A stretch of 26,485 nucleotides of DNA from contig JADJZJ010000061.1 of the NCBI GenBank assembly GCA_016715765.1, positions 1 to 26,485 of the forward strand. Reading direction: 5' to 3'. The notes under the pieces are model-generated. The model ran no database searches, had not been told where the DNA came from, and saw only the letters and a program-made list of their open reading frames with translations. Numbering within the stretch: the first letter of the stretch is position 1; each line of letters starts with the position of its first letter. This document shows positions 17,858 through 25,758 of this stretch, piece by piece. The DNA is from Opitutaceae bacterium (GTDB lineage: Bacteria; Verrucomicrobiota; Verrucomicrobiia; Opitutales; Opitutaceae). The position numbers were made by a program, and so were the translations under genes.

Positions 17858-18957
17858 ATGAAGAAGCTAATTAGTGCCTTGTTGATCTCACTGACGATGA
17901 GCACGGGAGCAATCGCTGCCCCGTTTCTGGCTGCCGGCGACGGAGCTGAGCTGTTCCTGACGGGCACCTTGGGTGTGCGTTCGGACGACAATGTGTACCT
18001 GTCGAGCACTGAGACCGATGACCTGATCATCGACATCAACCCCGGTGCTGAATTCATCTTTGGCCAGAATTCCGCCACGCAAGGTTACTTCAAGTTCGTG
18101 GAGAGCATCGCCCGCTACTCCGACAACGACAACCTCGACACCGAGCTTGCGGCCATCAATTTCGTCAGTCGTTACGATGATGGTAAATCGAAGCTGAATG
18201 CGGATGTTAACTGGGCGCAATTGAACCAGAACACCTTTGACGTGCGTGGCTTAACCCGCCGCGACGTATTCGGCGCCAATGTCATGGGCGAAGTCTCCGT
18301 CACGGAGAAGTCCAGCATCGGCTTCGGCGGCGCTTACAACAACACCGACTACAAGCGCACGGGCTACAGCGACCTCAAGACCTTCACGATCCCGGTCACC
18401 TACTACTACGAGCTCAGCCCCAAGGTCGACCTCAGCCTGGGCTTCCGTTACCGCGACACCGACAGCCAGCTCGGCGTGGACTCCAAGGACTATGCCTACC
18501 GCGTCGGCTTCCGTGGCGAATTCACCCCAAGGTCATCGGCAGCCTGGCGGTTGGTTTCGGCAGCCGCGAGTTCGACAGCGGTGGCGACGAGAGCATCCTC
18601 GACATCGATGGCGCCATCAACTTCCTCGTTTCCGAGAAGACCACCTTCCAGGTCAATGTGAGCAATGACTTCGGTGACTCCGCCCAGGGCCAGCAGCAGA
18701 AGTCCTTCGTCCTCGGCGGCCAGGTCATCAACAAGGCGACCGACCAGTGGGCGGTTCGCGCCGGCCTGAACTATCGCAAGATTGATTACTACACCCGGAC
18801 CGACGACTATGTTGAAATGACGCTCGGCGCCGACTACACGGTGAGCGCCAATGTCACCATCCAAGGCTCCTATGCCTACCGCAATTACGAGTCCGATATC
18901 ACGGGCGGCGGTTTCACGAACAACGTCTTCAGCCTGGCGGCAAATTTCCGCTATTGA
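17858..18957 (+). CDS. Outer-membrane beta-barrel protein, interrupted by a one-base deletion
   Basis: The product has a signal peptide, MKKLISALLISLTMSTGAIA, and then alternating polar/aromatic strands such as YFKFVESIARYSD and FTIPVTYYYELS, ending in the aromatic residue of SLAANFRY, the usual signal for outer-membrane insertion. It looks like the beta-barrel proteins found with exopolysaccharide and exosortase systems. The first frame is good to about 18528, then becomes nonsense until 18661. The true sequence (KVIGSLAVGFGSREF onward) continues in the preceding frame to 18957. Adding one C to the run CCCC at 18525-18528 restores TPKVIG and a protein of about 366 residues. A sequence error is the likely cause. 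A strong terminator follows. Confidence 0.85.
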
Positions 18958-18985
18958 TTGGGGCTGATTTTTCCGGCCGTATTTG

Positions 18986-19024
18986 AGCGGAAGAATGACC
19001 TTCGGGTCTTCTTCCGCTTTTTTT
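18986..19024 (+). terminator. Rho-independent terminator with UUCG loop
   Basis: The stem AGCGGAAGAATGACC pairs with GGTCTTCTTCCGCT (one bulged base) around a stable TTCG tetraloop and is followed by seven T residues. It separates the beta-barrel gene from the polysaccharide export gene, so read-through or a second promoter is needed for the genes downstream. Confidence 0.92.
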
Positions 19025-19031
19025 CCTTATT

Positions 19032-19643
19032 ATGCATTTAACCAGTATTCGCCGATTGCTTGCGTGTTCCCTTGGCTCGTTGCTGCTCGCGGGAGTGTCT
19101 TTTGGGCAGTCGATGGAATCCGGCGCCCCCGAGGCCAAGTCCGATTATGTCCTGCAGGCTTCCGATCTGCTGAAGGTGCAGGTTTTCCAGGAGGAGGACC
19201 TGACGCGTGAGGTCCGGGTTTCGCAGGAATACACCATCGTGCTGCCCATGATCGGATCCGTGGATCTGAAGGGGAAAACCCTGCGTCAGGCCGAGGAGAT
19301 GATCCGCGAACGTTATGATCGCGACTACCTCGTGAATCCGCAGGTCAACGTCATGGTCCTCGATTATGCCAAGCGCACGGTGAACGTGATGGGCTCCGTG
19401 AACACTCCCGGCGCCGTCCTGTTTCCGCAGGAGGAAGCCCTGACCCTGCTCGATGCGATTTCCCGGGCCGGTGGCTTCAACCGTCTGGCCGACCGCAAGC
19501 GCGTCAAGCTATCGCGCACCACGCCCGACGGCCGGACCGAGGCGGTGGAGATCAATACCGACGACCTGATCAAGAGCGGCAACACCAAGTCCTTTACCCT
19601 GCAGCGTGACGATGTGATTTTCGTGCCCGAACGGGTGCTTTAA
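19032..19643 (+). CDS. Polysaccharide export protein, Wza-like
   Basis: This 203-residue protein belongs to the outer-membrane polysaccharide export family. It has an N-terminal export signal; a lipobox-like LLAC at 9-12 lies early, but cleavage after SFG near residue 25 is also possible, so lipidation is uncertain. The poly-export domain spans about 37-110 (YVLQASDLLKVQVFQEEDL ... LVNPQVNVMV). An SLBB domain follows from about 115 (VNVMGSVNTPGAVLFPQEEALTL). It is shorter than E. coli Wza, as in many minimal export systems. Seven bases separate the terminator from the start, and the wzc-like gene follows after six bases, so the two form an operon. Confidence 0.92.
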   Translation: MHLTSIRRLLACSLGSLLLAGVSFGQSMESGAPEAKSDYVLQASDLLKVQVFQEEDLTREVRVSQEYTIVLPMIGSVDLKGKTLRQAEEMIRERYDRDYLVNPQVNVMVLDYAKRTVNVMGSVNTPGAVLFPQEEALTLLDAISRAGGFNRLADRKRVKLSRTTPDGRTEAVEINTDDLIKSGNTKSFTLQRDDVIFVPERVL

Positions 19644-19649
19644 GAAACC

Positions 19650-21868
19650 ATGGATTCCGACCCGAAACAGACCCAGCCAGGCAGCAGTTACGGTTACTCC
19701 GGCGGCTATGCCGGATATTCCGCCGCCGGTTATGGCACCGAGGATGCCGGCACGGCCGCCCACCGGACGATCAAGGATTATCTCCTGATCCTGCGTGAAC
19801 GCATCTGGTTCATCGTGGTGGCGTTCCTGGTCGTTTTCTCATCCGCCATCCTCTACACGCTGAGCCAGACCAAGCTCTTCGACTCCGTGGCCTCCGTGCA
19901 GATCTTCCGGCGCGACCCGACCATCATGCAGGTCCAGGCCGTCATGGATAACGAGATCCGGTCGGCCGAGGATTTGAACACCCAGGTCAAGATCCTGGAA
20001 AGCGCGGCCATCATCCAGAAGGTTTCCGAGCGCCTTTCCGGGGACGAGTTGCGCCGTTTCATGGCGCCGTACGAAGAGGAGAATTCCGCGGAGTCTCCCC
20101 TGCCGATCAAGGTCCTCTCGGAGAACCGCAAGATCATCCCGCAGCGCCTTTCGCTGCTCATCCAGGTCCAGTATCGCCATCCGGACCGGTTGATCGCCGC
20201 CAAGATCGCCAACCTGTTTGTTGACGAGTTCATCACCTACAACGCCCGGATCCGGATTGATGAATCAATGAAGGCGGTCGAGGACCTCAAGTCCCGCGCC
20301 GACGACCAGCGCAAGAAGGTCGACGAGCTTTCGGTCAAACTGCAGGCCTACCGCGAAAAGAACAACCTCGTCTCGCTCGACCAGCGCAAGGACATCGTCA
20401 CCGAGAAGCTCAAGGCCCTGAACCTCTATCTGACCCAATCCACCTCCAAGCTGCGGGACGCGGAAATCCGCTGGAAGCAGGTCCAGGAGCGCATGGCGGC
20501 CAACGGTGACCTGACCGAACTGCCCTTCATCAGCAGCCAATCGAGCATCGGCCCCCTGTTGCAGCAACTCGCCGCACAGAAGATCGCGACCGCCCAGCTC
20601 AAGGACCGATACCGCGACAAGCACCCCCGGATGATCGAGGCCGCCAACGCCCTCGTCCAGACCGAGCGCGAGTTGAAGCGGGCGACGGATTCCGCCGCCG
20701 CCTCCATCGAATCCGAATATCAGACCGCCCTGCGCAACGAACGCGAGGCCAGCCTGGCCCTCAAGCAGGCTGAATCCGAATCCTCGACCTCGATCGCTAT
20801 CAGGTGGAATATTCGAACTTGGAGCGGGACTTCAAAATCAACGAACAGATTCTGGAAAGCATCCTGGGCCGGGCGCGCGAGACCTCGATGACCAGCACGA
20901 TCGAGACGCAGAACGCCCGCGTGGTGGATCGCGCCGTGCCGGCCCTGAAGCCCAGCTCCCCCAAGATCGCCCTGAACCTCGCCCTCGGCTTCGTCGGTGG
21001 CATCGGCCTGGGCCTGGCCTTCGCGTTCTTCGTGGCCATGATTGACGACCGGGTGAAGAGCTCGTTCGACATCGAGTCGGTCATCGGACTCCAGCTGATC
21101 GGCGTCATTCCGCAGATCAAGAAGCTGGAGCATTCCGAGAAGGCCCAGGTCGTGATGAACCATGCCGACCGGCAGGTGGCCGAGGCCTTCCTGACCCTGC
21201 ACTCCGCGCTGCGGCTCAAGGACGAAAGCAAGAATGCCAAGTGCATGCTCATCACCAGTACCATCCCGGGTGAGGGCAAATCATTCGTGACCACCAATAT
21301 TGCGCTCACCTTTGCCGTGCATGGCGAACGCGTGATCGTGGTGGATGGCGATCTGCGCAAGCCGACGATCCACAAGGGCCTGAAGCAGGAGAACACCAGG
21401 GGCGTGATTGATGTCTGCACCGGCAAGCTGACGCTCGACGAGGCCATCATCAAGGGCGTGCACCCCAATTTCGACGTGCTGCCGGCCGGTGGCCGGGCCA
21501 AGAACCCCACGCACATCCTGAACAGCAAGAATTTCGAGCTCATGCTCGCCGACCTGCGCAAGCGCTACGACCGCGTGTTCATCGACACGCCGCCGATCGC
21601 GGCCGTCAGCGACTCGCTGATCATCCTGCCGCTGGTCGACGGCTCGATCTTCTCCATCTATTTCAACAAGGTGCGCCGCAAGGCCGCCCAGTTTGCCGCC
21701 GGCCGGCTCCTCAATTCCAACGTGCCCAATTTTGGCGCGGTGTTGAACGGTCTGAACCTGGCGGTATCCGGCTACTACTACGCCCAGTATTACGACAAGT
21801 CCTACAAGGATTATTACATCGTGAAGACGGCCAGGGAAGAGCAGGAGCAGGGCAAGGAACGCGTTTAG
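19650..21868 (+). CDS. Wzc-like polysaccharide co-polymerase/tyrosine autokinase, interrupted by a one-base deletion
   Basis: This inner-membrane protein sets chain length and drives export of surface polysaccharide with the Wza-like protein. It has a Wzz-type region with the first membrane helix around residues 51-70 (IWFIVVAFLVVFSSAILY), a long coiled coil, a second helix before AMIDDRVKSS, and a BY-kinase domain. The kinase has Walker A TSTIPGEGKS at about 536-545, Walker A' VIVVDGDLRKP at about 562-572 and Walker B VFIDTPP at about 643-649. A tail with eight tyrosines lies at about 709-723. The first frame is correct to about 20782; the rest is in the preceding frame. One C added at 20782-20783 restores ESLDLDRYQVEYSN and about 739 residues. 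An upstream Gly/Tyr-rich N-terminus (SYGYSGGYAGYS) is notable. Confidence 0.92.
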
Positions 21869-22523
21869 GCCGGGCTGCGCCGAAGGGGGGGGTGGGTTGA
21901 ATCGATCTTCAATCCTCACCTGCAATCGGTGAAACCGTCCACTCGCTCACGCTCGTAGCTACCGCAGTTTTCAGAGGTTGATTCAGGACCAAGGGTCCGC
22001 CCCATAACAGCCTGGGGCAACGCCCCAGGAATGGATCACCCTCATGGAAACGAGGGCTGAAAGCTCCGGGGGGATTTCGCGGGGACGCACCAAGGTGCGG
22101 CCCTACAAGACAAAGTTGAAGACACGGGTGCGAAACCGTCCACTCGCTCGCTCTGCACTAGAGGTTGATTCAGGACCAAGGGTCCGCCCCATAACAGCCT
22201 GGGGCAACGCCCCAGGAATGGATCACCCTCATGGAAACGAGGGCTGAAGGCCCGATCCATGAATTTCCCCTTTCGCGAGCACCAAGGCACGCACCAAGGT
22301 GCGGCCCTACAAGGGCAGAAAGCCCCGCTGACCTCGTAGCGCGGAGCTTCAGCCCGCGCTTGGAGCGCAACGCCGGTATCTTGACGTCACCGAACCAGTG
22401 CCGGCTGAAGCGCGGCACTACGTAATGCCCGTGCCAATATGGCATGAACCGTTGGTCCAATCGATTCCCCATAACCCCTAATCCATGACCAATAAGCAAT
22501 AACCCCTAACCAATACCCCATCA
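21869..22523. repeat. Repeat-rich gap: tandem copies B and C of repeat family 3
   Basis: No gene is visible in these 655 bases. Two near-identical blocks run from about 21929 to 22109 and from about 22129 to 22312. Each starts with GAAACCGTCCACTCGCTC, passes GGTTGATTCAGGACCAAGGG and the palindrome CCTGGGGCAACGCCCCAGG, and ends with GCACCAAGGTGCGGCCCTAC. From about 22460 to 22520 comes a low-complexity stretch of CCTAA/CCAATA units that includes ATGACCAATAAGC, which recurs at 23997. No terminator for the wzc-like gene was recognised. Confidence 0.75.
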
Positions 22524-23522
22524 TCACTTCGCCGCCGCCCGGCGCAGCCGGTCATTGATCGCCTCGGCCAGACCGTTGCCCCGCATTAGTTCGACATGGA
22601 TTCGTTGATATCCCGCGCGGTCCAGCTGGCGCAGCATGGCGAACAGTTTTTTCGCGATCGCCGGTGTCGTGCCGGCCACGTCGAACCAGTAGAGGTGGGG
22701 TCGGGCCGGCCCCGGCGGACGCTTTGGAAAAATCCAGGCTTCGGCGGGGTCGCCTTTCGCTACCTGCCGGAGACTCAGCCGACGGTGCAGGATCACCCGG
22801 GCATGGGGGCTGTAGTGCCGTTGCATGGACCCTGGGGCGATTTGCGCCTGTGTGCTGTTGCCGGTGCCCTTCGGTCCGGATCTGACCGTAACGCCCAACG
22901 CACGGCTCAATTCGCGGACACTGATGGCGCCCGGACGCAGCAGGCGCGGATGGCTGGGTCGGCGCAGGTCCACAATCGTGGATTCCAGGCCGATTTCGGT
23001 CGGGCCGCCGTCGAGAATGTGATCGATCCGCCGTCCCAGCCCGTGATGCACGTGCTCGGCCGTGGTGGGGCTGACATAACCGAAGGGGTTCGCGCTGGGG
23101 GCCGCCAGGGGGAGTCCGCAGAGTTTCAGCAGGCGGCGGAACAGGGGGTCGCTCGGCATCCGGACCGCCACGCTGGGCAGACCGGCGGTGACGGTCGCGG
23201 GCACCACCTCCTGTTTGGGGAGAATCAGCGTCAGCGGTCCCGGCCAGAACTTTTTCGCCAGCTGGAGGGCGGCGGCGTTGACCACGGCGACTTCCCGCAG
23301 CTGCTTGAGCGAATGGATGTGGACGATGAGCGGATCGGTGCCGGGCCGTCCCTTGGCCGTGAAGATTTTCCGGCACGCCCTGGCATCCAGCGCGTTGCCC
23401 GCCAGGCCGTAGACCGTCTCGGAAGGCACCGCCACGATTTCCCCCTGCTGCAGCTTGCGGGCGAGGAGCCGCAGGTTGCGGAGGGTTCCCCGGTAGATCC
23501 GGGCGCTCGGTTTCGCGGTCAT
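22524..23522 (-). CDS. sua5: L-threonylcarbamoyladenylate synthase, Sua5 type
   Basis: The enzyme makes threonylcarbamoyl-AMP from threonine, bicarbonate and ATP, the first step of the t6A modification at position 37 of tRNAs that read ANN codons. The 332-residue protein has the YrdC domain from about 10 to 200 with SETVYGLAGNA at 34-44, KGRPGTDPLIVH at 57-68 and PSAN at 142-145. The linker PGSMQRHYSP at 230-239 leads to the C-terminal Sua5 domain, which distinguishes it from the shorter TsaC form. The start ATG lies five bases from a transcription terminator, so the gene must have its own promoter inside or upstream of rpsR, or depend on read-through from rpsR. Confidence 0.94.
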   Translation of the reverse strand: MTAKPSARIYRGTLRNLRLLARKLQQGEIVAVPSETVYGLAGNALDARACRKIFTAKGRPGTDPLIVHIHSLKQLREVAVVNAAALQLAKKFWPGPLTLILPKQEVVPATVTAGLPSVAVRMPSDPLFRRLLKLCGLPLAAPSANPFGYVSPTTAEHVHHGLGRRIDHILDGGPTEIGLESTIVDLRRPSHPRLLRPGAISVRELSRALGVTVRSGPKGTGNSTQAQIAPGSMQRHYSPHARVILHRRLSLRQVAKGDPAEAWIFPKRPPGPARPHLYWFDVAGTTPAIAKKLFAMLRQLDRAGYQRIHVELMRGNGLAEAINDRLRRAAAK

Positions 23523-23526
23523 GGCA

Positions 23527-23554
23527 CAAAAAAGCCGGAGTTTTCACTCCGGCT
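23527..23554 (-). terminator. Intrinsic terminator between rpsR and sua5
   Basis: Read on the minus strand, the stem AGCCGGAGT/ACTCCGGCT with loop GAAA is followed by six T residues. It ends rpsR transcripts and directly abuts the start of sua5. Five A residues on the other side mean it could also end transcription on the plus strand. Confidence 0.88.
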
Positions 23555-23581
23555 GAAAAAGAGACTGGGCGGGGCGTCTGC

Positions 23582-23776
23582 TTACTTCGACAGGAGCAGG
23601 TTGCGCGAGCGCTTGATCGTCTTGGTGACGGTGCGCTGGTGCTTGGCGCAGAAGCCCGTGTACTTGCGGGGCAGGATCTTGCCGGTGTCGGTTACGTAGC
23701 GGACCATCAGCTGGGGGGCGGTGAAGGGAATTTCCGCCGGGGTGAGGGTCTGGGTCTTGGTTTCGGTGGTGGTCAT
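23582..23776 (-). CDS. rpsR: Ribosomal protein S18
   Basis: S18 is part of the platform of the small ribosomal subunit, bound next to S6. The 64-residue protein carries the conserved core VRYVTDTGKILPRKYTGFCA and HQRTVTKTIKRSRNLLL. It is shorter than the usual 75-90 residues but complete at its C-terminus, where RNLLLSK is typical. It is not beside rpsF, ssb or rplI, with which it is commonly grouped in other bacteria. No Shine-Dalgarno site precedes the ATG. A hairpin terminator follows. Confidence 0.93.
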   Translation of the reverse strand: MTTTETKTQTLTPAEIPFTAPQLMVRYVTDTGKILPRKYTGFCAKHQRTVTKTIKRSRNLLLSK

Positions 23777-24091
23777 GACTGAAATGGAGGGTCCAAGGTG
23801 CTTTTTGGTCAGGGGATGTCAACTGGCATTTATATCCGGTTCGGTAGGTCGGGGGCGCAACGCGCCAGTTGTAGGAGCGGCTTTATGCCGCGATGAGCGT
23901 TTCATTCGCGGCATAAAGCCGCTCCTACAGTTATGGCCGGTGTGTCCAGCTTCGCGCATTTGGCTTACGGTCAATTTTGCAGACGTGCCTTAACCAATGA
24001 CCAATAAGCGATAACTGATAACCCATTACCAATGCCCTGCATTCGGGCTAGCCATGTCCCCATGATTTTCTAGATATTCGGCTTCATGGCC
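23777..24091. repeat. Gap with REP-like palindrome (family 1, copy 2) and simple repeats
   Basis: The palindrome at 23870-23929 has perfect 24-base arms beginning TGTAGGAGCGGCTTTATGCC and a 12-base loop. It matches the copy at 5736-5798 with paired changes in the stem. From about 23990 to 24034 a low-complexity stretch contains ATGACCAATAAGC, matching one near 22487. The promoter of rpsR (minus) must lie close to 23777, but no boxes are evident. No gene is seen. Confidence 0.75.
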
Positions 24092-24167
24092 GTCCCCGTA
24101 GCTCAAATGGATAGAGCACGCGTTTCCTAAACGTGTGATCCCGGTTCAATTCCGGGCGGGGGCACCA
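24092..24167 (+). tRNA. tRNA-Arg, anticodon CCT
   Basis: The sequence folds into a complete cloverleaf: a 7-base-pair acceptor stem with one G-T pair (GTCCCCG/CGGGGGC), the D arm GCTC/GAGC, and the anticodon arm CGCGT-TTCCTAA-ACGTG with anticodon CCT. The T arm is CCCGG-TTCAATT-CCGGG. CCA is encoded at 24165-24167. It reads the AGG arginine codon, rare in GC-rich genomes of this kind. A run of six T shortly after could end the transcript. The 3' end lies 13 bases before a dispersed repeat. Confidence 0.97.
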
Positions 24168-24612
24168 ATCCGTTTTTTGACCACGGATGGCACGGATTTC
24201 ACGGATAGGATGCCGAAACCCTGTCCGGAGGAAATGGCCTCAGGCAGGTCTGTTGGGACTCAGGCCTTGCTTGACGCGGTTTTGGTCCAATGCCCTGATG
24301 GCATTTACGGGCAGTTCCAGTGACATTGTCCCGAATATAATGGATCTTCCCAAAGAGGTAGGCGCGAGCGTAAGCGAGTTAGGCATTGACGCCTGAATCG
24401 CTGACCTCTACGCGCTCAGCCCGCGTTAGCGCAAAGTCATTGGGCGATCGGTGTAAGAGGTCTGCGTGAGCAAGGAATTGTATCCGTGGCATCCGTGAAA
24501 TCCGTGGTTAAAAACCTTAGCGCCTTCGCGTCTTTGCGCTTAACGTCCATCTCCTTGCCTTGGATTTGTCGCTTGCCCGGTCGGACGGCGCTCCCAACGT
24601 TCTGCCATCGCG
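24168..24612. repeat. Gap bounded by inverted CCACGGAT repeats, with folded interior
   Basis: No gene is visible. The block at 24179-24207 (with CACGGATTTCACGGAT) is matched in inverted direction at 24481-24509. It is followed at 24515-24541 by another dispersed motif, TTAGCGCCTTCGCGTCTTTG. Inside, 24354-24409 can fold: outer stem AGAGGT/ACCTCT and inner 12-base stem AGCGAGTTAGGC/GCCTGAATCGCT with one mismatch. A smaller hairpin, GCGCT/AGCGC, lies at 24412-24432. It may be a mobile repeat unit or a small RNA; neither is proven. Confidence 0.55.
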
Positions 24613-25713
24613 ATGCCCAATAGCTTCGGCAAACTTTTTACCATCACCACCTGGGGCGAAAGCCACGGGCCGGGCATTGGCGTGGTGATTGACGGCTGCC
24701 CGCCGAACCTCCCCATCACGGCGGCGGAAATTCAGGTTGAACTGGACCGCCGGCGCCCGGGGCAAAGCGACATCGTGACCCCGCGGAAGGAAGCCGATGC
24801 GGTCGAGATCCTCTCCGGCATCCATGAAGGCCGCACCACCGGCACGCCCATCGCCCTCTTCGTCCGCAACACGGACGCCCGTCCGGCCGCCTACGACGAA
24901 ATGAAGGACAAGTTCCGCCCCTCGCACGCGGACTTCACCTATCAGGCGAAGTACGGTTTGCGCGATCCGCGGGGTGGGGGGCGCAGTTCCGCCCGCGAAA
25001 CCATTGGCCGCGTCGCGGCCGGGGCCATCGCCGCAAAGATTCTGGCGAGCCAGGGCGTGGAACTCAGGGCCTTCATCACGCGCATCCACGATATCGCCAT
25101 GCCGGCCGAGGCTTTGGCCGCAGTGGGTATTCCCGCGCTGGCCGAGGTCGAGGCCACCCCCGTGCGCTGTCCGCACCCCGCCACTGCCGCCGCCATGATC
25201 GAGCGCATCAAGAGCGTGCGCAGCCAGGGCGATTCCGTGGGTGGCGTGATCCAGTGCCGCGTGCGCGGCCTGCCTCCCGGCCTCGGCGAACCCGTCTTTG
25301 ACCGGCTCGAGGCCGATCTGGCCAAGGCCATGCTTTCGCTGCCCGCCACCAAGGGCTTTGAGATTGGCAGCGGTTTTGCCGGTACGCTCCTTCGCGGGTC
25401 CCAGCACAATGACAGTTTCGAGATGCGCGACGGCCGCGTGCGCACCACGACCAACCGCTCCGGCGGCGTGCAGGGCGGCATCAGCAACGGCGAGGATCTC
25501 GTCTTCAACGTCGCCTTCAAGCCCACCGCCACGATTCTCCAAACCCAGCAAACCGTCGACAGCCAGGGCCGGCCCGCCGAGCTGATGGGCAAGGGCCGGC
25601 ACGATCCCTGCGTGGTGCCGCGCGCGGTGCCGATCGTCGAGGCCATGGCCGCGCTCGTGCTCATTGACCACTGGATGCGCCACGCCGCGCAGAACCAGAC
25701 ATTCAAGTTCTGA
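24613..25713 (+). CDS. aroC: Chorismate synthase AroC
   Basis: AroC makes chorismate from 5-enolpyruvylshikimate 3-phosphate with reduced flavin, the last step of the shikimate pathway to aromatic amino acids. The 366-residue length is normal. Signatures are TTWGESHGPGIGVVIDGCPP at 12-31, GRSSARETIGRVAAGAIA near 130, and SGGVQGGISNGEDLVFNVAFKP near 290. The conserved RHDPC segment (GRHDPCVVPRAVPIVEAM) near the C-terminus is also present. There is no clear Shine-Dalgarno. It is followed after 45 bases by an unrecognised gene in the same direction. Confidence 0.97.
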   Translation: MPNSFGKLFTITTWGESHGPGIGVVIDGCPPNLPITAAEIQVELDRRRPGQSDIVTPRKEADAVEILSGIHEGRTTGTPIALFVRNTDARPAAYDEMKDKFRPSHADFTYQAKYGLRDPRGGGRSSARETIGRVAAGAIAAKILASQGVELRAFITRIHDIAMPAEALAAVGIPALAEVEATPVRCPHPATAAAMIERIKSVRSQGDSVGGVIQCRVRGLPPGLGEPVFDRLEADLAKAMLSLPATKGFEIGSGFAGTLLRGSQHNDSFEMRDGRVRTTTNRSGGVQGGISNGEDLVFNVAFKPTATILQTQQTVDSQGRPAELMGKGRHDPCVVPRAVPIVEAMAALVLIDHWMRHAAQNQTFKF

Positions 25714-25758
25714 TGTGCCGCCGCCGCGGGGGCGGCGGTCGGCGGCCCTTCAATCCTG

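Noticed and set aside
20804..21868. Separate BY-kinase gene as in the split systems of Gram-positives
   Set aside because: The break lies inside the coiled-coil region before the second membrane helix, and one added base joins both parts perfectly, so it is a single interrupted gene.
24373..24402. Possible integron attC-like site because of GTTAGGC
   Set aside because: Only one core box matches; the partner box, the expected spacing and any integrase are absent.
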